Assembly (NCBI GenBank): GCA_029962745.1 | Contig: CM057157.1 | Location: forward strand, 27,793,087 to 27,857,086 | From: Echinometra lucunter | Taxonomy: Eukaryota; Echinodermata; Echinoidea; Camarodonta; Echinometridae | Length of the DNA: 64,000 nucleotides | Reading direction: 5' to 3' | Shown here: in pieces, positions 25,550 to 36,900 of the stretch | Numbering within the stretch: position 1 is the stretch's first letter | Layout: every line of letters starts with the position of its first letter | Translations under genes and position numbers: made by a program | Notes under the pieces: generated by a model | The model's input: the letters and a program-made list of their open reading frames with translations, nothing else | What the model was told of the DNA's origin: nothing | Database searches by the model: none

Positions 25550-28500
25550 AGGGGAGATGGAGAGAGGGAGGGAGAATTTCTGTGTATATGTGTGTGTGTG
25601 TGCGTGGGTGTGTGTGTGTGTGTGGGTGTGTGTCTGTGTGTGTGTGTGTGTGTGTGTGGTGTCTGTGTGTGTGAGTGAGTGAGGGAGGGAGAGAGAGAGG
25701 GGGGAGCCCTCCTTTGCAAGTGTACGTTTGTCGCTAAACGTTTAACGATCGATTGATTGATTGATCGGGAGCACGTGTAGTATTGTGCGATGTAAACCGA
25801 GCCTGAACTAAACACCGCTATTTCATTAAGGTAATGGACGTGATCAGAGTGCTTATTAAAATGAATATGGTTTGCTGCTCAGCAACGATGGGCAGGCTTT
25901 GATAAAGATGTGATCACTATTCGATTATAATTAATGGCCGTATTAAAGGGACTCTAGGTTATTTTTTCAAATTCTTATCGCAAGTTATATAGTGATAACA
26001 ACAACAACAATAATAATAATAATGATAATAATGATAATAATAATATAGGATTTCCCGGACAAATTCGCCAGTTTGTCATTCAAATTCATTTATCTTGCAT
26101 TCAAACTCGACGATTTTGCTGCTGTCATGTGTATCTCGGATTCAAATCTGTAAAATTCTCTTTCGAATCTACACATTTTTCATTCAAATTCATAAAAAAA
26201 GCTGCTTTTTCACCATCTTGTCTTTCAATTTAGAGCAACACGAATTGCTGCCCTCGCGACGTTGTCATTCCAGCATTCTAATTCGTTTTTAGCATTCAAT
26301 TTAGCACTTTGAGCAGTTAAATTCGGGGGATGATATAGAATGATTCTTTACAGATTTTTATCGCTCATTCCGATGTTTCTTTTGAATTTCATAAAGTTTT
26401 TCTCTTGTATTTTATGAGAAATATAGATGTTTTCATTTAGTTAACAATTAGAATAGGAGTTATGTCATCAATTTACGTATTTTCCATGCTAATCATGCTT
26501 ATGATTTATGAGGTTCGTATTCGGGTCATTAGTGTCTTGCTCTTTTTCATTTCATAATCATAGACATTCAGATCTAATTGTAGGTAAACAAAGATTTTAA
26601 AAATCATCTCATGATATGATTGATGGTCTCAAGAGGTCCGTGAATTCAAAACTTGTCTCTTGTTTCCTCGTAACAAAGGAAAAGTTATTGAAAACGCAGA
26701 AGTATAATGTACATGCAATTGTGATTGGTATGGGAACTCAAAATTAACTTAAATTCTGAGCATAATTCCATAACTTGTAGTCAAAGGGGCAATTAGGGCT
26801 CCCTTCCCCCTTGTCCCAGATACGTGCCATAAGGTGCCGGCCCCTAGCTCCTGTTTTCGCCCCTCTTTACTGGATTTCTGACAGCGCCCCAAATGTACTG
26901 TCCTGAAAATACCATTGTTTCATTAAAAGAAATAGCAGAACGGACCATACTGACAAAAAGCATATTTGTATTCTCATTATTTACGATTGTAAATGTCAAA
27001 TATTTGTATGACTAACAAACAAACAAATATACAAAACTAACAAACAAACTAAAACACATGTAATGTATTACTTTCCCTTAACTTGAATGAAGATATTGCG
27101 AATATGAATGCTCGGTGTTGAATTTGAATGCTGGAAATGACGTCTCGAGAGGTGTCGGCGAATTTGAATGCCAAGTAAGCAGTTTTTAAATTGAATGACA
27201 AATCTACCAAATCCTTCGATAAAAATGTTAAATCCAAAAATAAAACAGGGGAATTGAATGATAATCTACATGGGAAAATCAATTTGGGCGAATTTGATTG
27301 CAAAGAAAATGAATTCGAATCACAAACTTGCGAATTTGGACGGGAAATCCTATAATAACAATAATAGTAATAACGACAATAATCATAAAAGTATTAACAA
27401 TGATGATAATAATTATGATAATGATAATGATGATAAGAAGAAAAAATGAAAAAAGAAGATCTTGACATAGTATTGGTGAAGAAGAATAAAATCTAATCTA
27501 ATTTTCTAGAATTTTCCACCAGTACGAAAGCACCTTGTAGGGGAACTCATCGTGTAGAAACTTCACTCTGTGGATAAAATTGAAAATCATGTAGAATGAG
27601 AATGAATTCCAAGCACTTGATAGCTTTTGATTTGAATTTGGGGACAACCCCCTCCCCCTCAATGGCTCTCAGTTGAAATATATATTTCACATTAAAAATT
27701 CAAATTCGTATTTATTCATTTCCAGCTGAAAGAAAAGAAATACAAAGGCATTACATAGGTATAATTACAGAGACGATGAAATAAAATATAAACATATTCA
27801 TTCTTTGTCTCAATAAGCGCACATGAATAAATCATCACAAAAAATCGTAAATTATGTGGAAATGGAGGTATCGACTAAAAAGCAATGCTTTGAATTTGTG
27901 GATCTGCAGAAATTTCAATTAGCATCGTCTCTAATATTTTTTTTTTCGCGCAGCTTTATTTGTTGTCATTGTGACGGTCGTCTGGATACCGTTAATGAAG
28001 CTTCAGATATAGCTGCGTTATATTTATAGTCTGATAATGATTGACGAACATATTAGAGCTGATATCCGAATTTTAATATCCTTGTCAAATAATGATACCG
28101 AGGACGTACGATAAGTCATGATGTCAGCTTTGAATACCATGAATACACAGAGCCACTGGTGTCTATAAATCAACAAAATGTTGACACCACGTCGCCTGTA
28201 CATGCACGCTTGCCTTCTCCTATAATCTTTGGGTTTCAATCAAGTAGTATCATAATCATAATCATAATCCTGTTGTATAATAATGATAATAGTAATAATA
28301 ATAATAATAATGATAATGATGATAATGATAATGATAATGGTGATTATGATAATAATGATAATAATAGCCCTCATGTCTGTCAAACTTGACCTATACGTAT
28401 AGAAATAAGTTATGTTATCAATATGTGATTTTTCCACACTTATGGATGGGCTAGCGTGGTAAAACAACAATTTTTCAGTCAAAATCATTTACATTATCAT

Positions 28501-31500
28501 CATCGTGATTGCATCCCCGGACTCAACCCGCACGTATTAAATGAACGAATGAAATTTGCGGGTGCGACACTGCATCTGTCATGTTTGGTAATCTGATTAA
28601 TAATTTTTCCAATGTGGGGAGGGAGGGAGGGAGGGAGGGAGGGGTTGAAAATTAAAGATTAAAATGACATGCATCATAGAGATACTCATCGGTATAGGAA
28701 TATGTCTAGTGGTAACATCCGCAGTCAGCTCTTTGTCCTCGCCTACAAACTAACTCTGATCGGACTTTTAGGTTCGAGTCTGGGTCACGTCTTTCGGATG
28801 GCGTGCATGGTGACGTAAAAGGTCGGTCGGTCGTCAATAATCACATCTGATTGATACAAGTCTGCAAAATCCCATTTACACCTTACAGTGTAATTTGATG
28901 AAAATGAAATATTTCCCTCAATTTTTGTGAGTTAGTGAGTGAGCGCCTAGGCCGCTCCTCTTATGCTCTCTTCATCATTCTTGTTATGATTTGATTGTTG
29001 TTGTATTTGTAGTATATTCACGTACAAGCCTTCATAGAATATTATGTGGATTTTGTGGGACACTTTTTGAAGTATTTCATCTACACACACAACGGCATGT
29101 TTTTGAATTTTGTTATGTGTTTTTTGTCATTTGAATGTATGTTTAATGTTATAAAGGGCCCCCTGGAAGAACAGTATTATGTTAACTGAAGGGTCTACCC
29201 TGTTGAAATTTTTTTTTAAATCAAATCAAATCAAATCGAATCAAAGAGATGTGCTTAAACAGAACGCCATCAGAAAACAGTCATAAACAGATGGCAAGTT
29301 TAATTTGATAGGAAAATTTATGGCAATGAAGCCTTCAGCCTCCATTTCCCAGAAGATTCTTCAAGGTTGTGTCCACAATTTGACCTCTTGCATTTTCGCT
29401 TGTAAAGTATTCTAAATACTACCTTTAAAATTACTCAAATGTTTGGTTGTCAAGCTCTTTGCTGTCACTGAAAATAATCAACCTTTTCAATTTCAGCAAT
29501 AAACGCTTCTTTAACAGTCTTGGCGCAGTCGACGCTGCATGTACTTCAAATAACAATTGCTATCGATCCGTAATAATTTGTCAACTCACGTTGTATATTT
29601 TGGAGAATACAATGTTAGCTTCCCACGTCTGGCTCTTGGAGAACACTCCAGATTGCTACCGTGAATGACACATCGATCACAGTCGTCCACGAGGTGATGT
29701 CAAGTTTATAAAATCGATAATCTCAGTGCGCCCACGATACATCCTTTACACATTGAGGGGGGGGGGATGCAAGAGGATATTTCTAGATTGGGATGGAAAA
29801 CAGGATATCGTATCGTACTCCATTAATGGAGGTGCCGTGGTCGAGTGGTTTAAGGCGAGAATCGGGGGTTCGATTCCCAGCGCGGCGCTTATGCCCCTGC
29901 ATGAGCAAGGCATAATTATCTACATTGTTCTTTTATCGTACATCAAATGAATTAACGTGCTATGGGCATATTGTTACCAACATGTGCATGAGTGTGTGTG
30001 TATTTTCAATTGATTACAGCCAGTCACGTTGTTGTCAAGATATGTGTCTTAAAAAAGAAGAAGAAAGAAAAAAGTGGGGTAAAAGCCTCTTCCCCTGCTC
30101 CCATGTCATCCCTAGCAATGTGTGATGGGGAGCTCGGTGATTTGAATTATACGTAGAGAACCAATACACCCCCCCCCCCCGATCGACCCATTGCAGACAA
30201 ATACAATAAGGGCGTAGCGTAGATTTTTTTTATTGAGGGGGTGGGGAACTACTGTTTGGGACAAATCTCATCAGGAAAACTCGATGGGTGAGTGGAGTAG
30301 TAAAGCGACCTATAATAGCTGGCCGTAGTAGAGGCGTAGGGAGTTGTGTTTTTGTTGTTGTTGTTGTTATTGTTGTTGGTTTTTCTTTTTTCGGGGTGTC
30401 TATGTTGTCAACCCCTCCCTTTTATCTATTTAATTCAATCGGAGAAGACCACGTGCCTCTTAATATTTATATGTCATTATATGTCACTATGTGAAAACCT
30501 TTGTATTTCTTTGCCTGTCTTTGTTTGTTTGTTTTGTTTTTGTTTTGTTTCGTTTTTGTTTTGTTTGTCACTGTATTGTTTTGTTGTTGTTTTTTGCAGT
30601 TGATTTCAAAATCAATTACCTATGCACGATGCCAGTTTGCAGGGCACAAATCCTGACCAGTCGAAACACGTATCAGGGTGTCTGAGCTTTGAGACTAACA
30701 TAGCTCTATGGAGATACTGAATACTATAACCTTTCCTGACACAGCCATAGACTGCCAGGGTTAGGCTCTGTTCAAGATATCATGGAATTTTGTTTAAGGG
30801 TCAAAAATGGGACTGTGAATGCTGCTGCTGCCCCCCCCCCCCCCCGCACGTTGATTATTCTTGAATGTAAATAAGGTGCCTCTGGCTGTGAAGTTTTACT
30901 ACTGACTGAATTCATGTGCAGATTATTGCAGGGAAAATCAATAGTCTTTAGATTTTTTTAATAATGATTTTGTCGACGTATTTGATCTAAGAATTTTATG
31001 GTTTTCAATCACTATTTCCTTCACGCTTAACTGGAAAAAATACAGCTGAGGCCGGCTCAAATTAGATTCCAGTTTCTGGTCACCAATCTCTTTCCCTTTA
31101 CGCTTTTCGGCCCACCTCGAATTTTTCGTTAGTTTATCTTTATCCTTTTTTTTGTTGTTGTTCTAAAATGTAATAAATGTCAATCTGAGTATGACAGCGA
31201 GGCGACAGCAAATCATTGATATTATTTTCACACAAATGTGAAATAATTACATAAATGAAACAGCAAAGATATGTGTTAAAATTGACCCAATGGCATTTTA
31301 TGAACAGAAAACATATCATATCAAATAACATCGAACCCCCACCCCCTCCTCAATTTGAAAATATCCGGCCGAGAAACTAGGAATCAATTTTACTTGGCCC
31401 AATCTCGCACGAGTAATCATTTCTTGCATACAAGCAGAAAATTCTGACGTGCGAGCAAGCGTTGAAAAAAAAATATTATGAATAAAAAATATATTAGTAT

Positions 31501-33877
31501 TGAATTATGCTTTGACTCAGTATCGGATGATAACTTCCATCTGAATGTTATATGGAAAAAAAACACTCGTTTATATTTGAAAATCATGGACACCTTGACA
31601 GTGAGCAGTAAGAATCTGGTTTTGATATATAGTATAATGCATCATAATATTTCACCATAAAATGGCTTTTCATTTCTTTCGTGATGGATGCTTTGATTAT
31701 CAGTTATATTCCTCTCATATACCAGGTGTCCCAGAAAAAGGGGAACGGTAGAATTTTAGTAATTTACCTTTTAAAAGAATGTAATATTTCTACATCATAC
31801 CAAGATCATTGAATATGGTAAAGCAGTTTTGAGTCTATGCCCATTTCTTAAATTACACTCATTGTCAAATTTTGAGCGAGAGATGAGAGCAGAATTGTGT
31901 CGGGATGGCCCTTCATAATACGATGGTTGAAGGAAGCCTGTTGATGCATGTGAATAACAAAACATGCCATATAAACGGCCATTCCCGACAGAAATCTGTC
32001 GCAAAAACATGAGAAATTAAAAAAATTATTGTATTTTAAGAAACGGGCATAGAATCAAAATTACTTCACCAAATTCACTGATCTTGGTATCATTCTCTTA
32101 GGTAGAAGATGCTTTTAAGTTTTAATCACTGGTGTGAAACATTATCTACTTTTTGGAGGTAAAAGTAATGAAAAGTTCCGTTTTTTCCAGGACACCCGGT
32201 ATACGTCATTTGTCAGCCTATTTAATAACATGATGATGACTACTATTATAACTATAGTCAAGATTCTCCCACATTACTCAGTTTTTCACTGGTTGGTCTG
32301 AACAAATATCTTTTCATGACAGAAAAATAGATTCTTCTGTTGTTGTTGTTCGTTTGAAAACTCACTTGATTCAAAATTTGTTCCTGGCTTCAAATGATGG
32401 GTAATGTTGAAAAGGTTTAGCATAATTTTTGAAGAAAGTAACAGCCGGCCTCTCTCTCTCTCTCTCTCTCTCTGTTTTTTAAATGTATTTTTAGAATGAG
32501 AATGAAATTGATGCGGATATGAGTGTTAATTACACTGTAAGCCATTTCATAGATGCTTTTCATTATTTTTGTCTGAAATGTGGAAAGAATAAAAGTATAA
32601 GCAATTTATATCAAACATTTTAAAATGTTAATCCTTATTGTTTCCTTGCAGAACAGATAAGGTATGAAAACTGGAAAGAAAAGAGGTATACAGAGTTTAT
32701 ATCAAACATCTTTTATTTATTTAGCGATCCTCTGTTTTCTTTTCAAATAAGAATGGAAAGGACAAATAGAGCAGAAAATAGCAGTTTATATCGAACTTAT
32801 TTTGAACAATCCTCTGTTTTATCACAAATTGATCGAATACAAGAAATATGGGGGGAAATAGAATTTTACGAAGCAGAAAATAGCATTTCATTATCTAAGT
32901 TTACTACGCAAAGCTAAATGTATTGTTTAATGAAATAGTCAGTGAATGATTTTTATGCCCAATGTTTATATTTCTGTTTTCTTTTTTCATGAATAATTAA
33001 CTTCAACTGAACTGAAATGTATGAGCAATTCTTTGTTTTATCTCCAACAGATTGAATCAGAACAGAAATGTACCCTATGCCAGACCAACACCGGCCACGA
33101 GCTGTTTCCTTGCCGAATCTGTACCCTCGTCTTCCACGAACACTGCATGAGAAGAAAAGGACAACTGCACGACAGCGATGCCGTAAAGGCGCTACGTCAG
33201 GCAAACACCAACATTGGCTGGTCATGCAACGAATGCGTGAGTAATTTCTTTTTCAGTAGGGCGCTACATAGTAAACATGATGTGAGGAACGAGCATTATG
33301 ATGGCAGGTATATAACATCCCCTTGAAAAAAAAATATGTTGGTAAATTTTACAACATCCAAAGCCTTGCAGACTAATTTTCCAAATGGAAAGAAATGGAT
33401 TGCTGGATGATTTTGCACAACTGTCATAAAATGCTCAATTCTAATATCCATTTAGAAAAGCAACTCTTGTCTGAAAATCCGAAGTGTTCTGGGTAGATTT
33501 GGCACGACTGCCTCTTCCCCAATAAAGATTTATCTATTGAACATCGCCCCTGTTTGTTAAGGTTGTAACTTGAGTTGTAACGACCTGCTAATGTTGACAT
33601 AGTTGTGAGGGTTAAATTGTTTAAAAGAATCGCATCTAAATGCGATTATTTGGATAGGAATATATGAAAAGATTCTGGAAAAGGGAAGATAGGACACAAA
33701 AGTTCCCTTCACTCATCTTAAAGTAAATACAAATCTTATATTGCTCGAGCTAAAGCCAGTGTAATAATATTCTTTCAGGGCTCTCTGGGAGAACAGTACA
33801 TAGTACTGAAGAGGCTACCCTGGGTAAACAAGACATATTATTATTATTATTATTACTATTATTATTATTATCAAAAT

Positions 33878-33934
<57 letters not shown>

Positions 33935-36900
33935 TAGTAGTAGTATTGGTATTGTTATTATTAAATTTTGAATTAACAAATCCACTTAAATTCCACACTT
34001 GTTTGCCATCTTTCAGAATGCTATTTTGTTCGTTAGTTTTGTTTATTGAATTTTTATTTATGATTTATGCCAGTGATGTTCGTTGGGCACCCTTCCCCAT
34101 AAAAAGCTGTTTGATCAATCTCTGTACAAAATCAGCTGACTGTTATATCTTCCCTTTCCAGGATTTTTGGTATACGGAGTAAGGGGGGGGGGTTGGAAAG
34201 GGGGACGGAAAGTGGAAGGGAGAAGGAAAGTAGAAAATAGAAGGAGGTGCGAAAAGAAGACAGCAAGAAAAGAAGAAGAATTTAAGAAATAGAGAGAGTA
34301 AAGAAAAAGGTTAAACAGGTTAAGAAAAAGATTAAAAATACATTTAACTATGAAGTAGGAAGAGACAGAGACTGAGACAGAGACAGAGACAGAGACAGAG
34401 ATAGAGAGGGCTTATGAGATAAAGGACGAGGAGATTGATAGAAAGAAATAATGGCTATTCACTGGAAGAAGTGTTTAAAAAGTCGAATATTGACGATTAA
34501 TCGTTGCTCATTATTGCAGTCATTTCATTTAATTTATTTTCCACATATAAAAAATACACACAAAATGTCCAAGTACAGTCAAAATAGTCAAATGGGGGGG
34601 GGGGGGGCCCATAAAAGCACAAAGGCTTGTTGAGAAAGGCCCCAGTTGAACATATATTCATCAAGAAAATATACAAAAAAATAAAAACATATTACATTAA
34701 CTGAATACAAAGAGGTAGGAAGGAGAAATAGAAAGAGGATGGCTTTGGTTTACATATTTGGAGAAAAGAATGTTGTTCACAAAATATCAACAGATTATTC
34801 TGAGGTATAAAAATGCACCCCACCCCATTTTTTTTTCAAGAATTTATCAACTCTTCTAACATACTAATTATTTTCTCTTTGTTTTCAGGAGAATCTTGGT
34901 CAGCTTCTTAGTGATGACGAGATGTTTGAACTGATGGAGATCTTTGAGAGATGCGATGTTGATTCAGGTAAGAAAGAAAGATCTTCCCAGGGGCGTACCA
35001 GGGGCGTATCCATGAGTGTATAAAAAAATCAAAAGGGTTTACTAAAAAACGGTTACGGAATGAGAAAGTTATGAAAGTTTGAAAGGTCTCGATTTATTCT
35101 ATGGTGATCCTCAAATTGGTATTATCGTTTCAGAGTGGCAGATTTTTTGTTCTTTTTTTACAATTCTCCATTATGTTTCGTACTCAGAATTTTATATTTT
35201 CTTCATTATCTCTCGAGGTACAGCTTGTCTCTTTCTTAGCTCAAGATATGTCATGGGGAAATGTATTTGACACAACATTATCATGTTTACGGTGAGCTCA
35301 CAAAGAGACAAGCTGCACAGTAGGAGATAATAGAGAAAATCTGAATGAATTTTTGTGAACAAAACATTTGGACAGTAATTGTCCACAAAAAATAATCACA
35401 TGATTGAGATCTTGTTTGATTTCCCATGATCATTCAGTTATGGAATTGTAGAAATTAGCATGGAAAGCTAAACTGGAATATAACTAGAAACGATTTCGAT
35501 TCCTTCTACTTCTTTCGATCCATCACAGATGCGACGATCTCGCTGGAGGAGTTCATCGAGTACCGGCGACTGGTGGTCAAAGAGCACGAGGACCGTGATC
35601 TTACCCGAGATGAGATCGAGGACGAGACAAGGAATTTCAAGTCCATGGACACGGATCGAACCGGCACCCTGTCATGGTGGGAGTTCCTCAACCACGAAGC
35701 CATCCGAAGAATGGCGACAAGATCAAAGGTATTATACTAAACCTGACATCGACTGCTAGTTTTAAGGAATTTGGTGTTTTTAAACTCACCTTCTAAATGG
35801 CGCCATCTTTTGATATGATATGATATGATATGATATGATATGATATGATATGATATGATATGATATGATATGATATGATATGGTAAATTCTGTGCATCTT
35901 ATTTTCCCTATAATGTCCCTTTCTCCCTTGCAGGAGCTCAGAATGTACTTGCCAGAACGGTTTCTACGTTGGCAAAGTGATAGTTTGCTTTGAGAAATAT
36001 GCCTTTTTTCCAAGCGAGTTGTTGCATGGGATCTTTTCTTCTTCTTCTTCTTCTTTTTTTCCTTCCTTTTTTTTTTCTTTTTTTTTTTGTTGTTGTTCTA
36101 GATTTGTATTTATTCATTGGTGTTTTGGAACTATGAAATTTAATAGACAATTCACATTAAGGAAAGTAATTTCATTTATATGTCGCATAGGTCCAAGATG
36201 AAGATCTGCAGTTTGGCTAGTGTAGCTAAAAGTGCTCACGAGGGGCAATTGTCGCCGGGGCAACATGCAGTAGAAACCATATTCTTACACATAATTCACA
36301 CTGATGAAATGACTTCCATTTATTTATTTTATTTTAAAGAGAAAGTTGGTCCAAATGCTGAAACCGAAGGAGATCCAGACGTTGAGGTCGAACTTCGAGG
36401 TTTTCGACACGGATGGCGATGGGTGTGTCACGGAGTACGAGGCTCGACGAGCATTCAAAAGCTGGTTTTCCAAGTTCATTGAAGATCCCTATGAAATGTC
36501 ACCCAGTGCTCAGTAAGAATTTGGAGCTTAATTGAGCTGAGATTTTTTTTTAAAGCCATCGTGTATTTACAACTTTTACACTTTCAATGAGGAATAATGT
36601 TCATTGGTTTTCAGAGAAATTCCCCGATAAGCCTTCACTCTTAAAAATGCCGGGTCAAATTGACCCGGAAAAGACTCCGTTGGGCTGTCACGGAGTCTAA
36701 TTTCAGTAATCAAATATAAAAACGGGTCTCCTCTTTCTGCCCTCAGCAGCAAAAGAACATCAGAACATGGAAATATTCACACTTTTCTTATTCTTTTCTT
36801 TCTGGATGTCAGACACTAGGCCCTATCATGTTTTAAATGGTCAGCATAATTGATTAGCAGTACAAGTACTTGAAAATATTTATAAAGGTGAAAAGCTTTA

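Larger units (their letters stand above)
12094..33050 (+). other. Intron 1 of the PHF24-like gene (about 21 kb)
   Basis: Bounded by the GTAAGA donor of exon 1 and the CCAACAG acceptor of exon 2, phase 0. It holds MITEs, SINEs, LINE tails, a foldback element and microsatellites listed separately. Stretches not listed (for example 16280-16700, 16820-18390, 29250-29820, 30800-31700, 32210-33040) are AT-rich without a convincing coding exon. Confidence 0.8.

Noticed and set aside
25495..25815. Histidine/threonine-rich 106-codon frame
   Set aside because: Translation of GT and GA dinucleotide repeats.
29831..29890. Functional tRNA
   Set aside because: Only about 60 nt, with the anticodon arm deleted.
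36180..36482. 100-codon + frame ending in exon 5
   Set aside because: Out of frame with the canonical EF-hand 3 encoded there. The spliced frame is clearly the real one.
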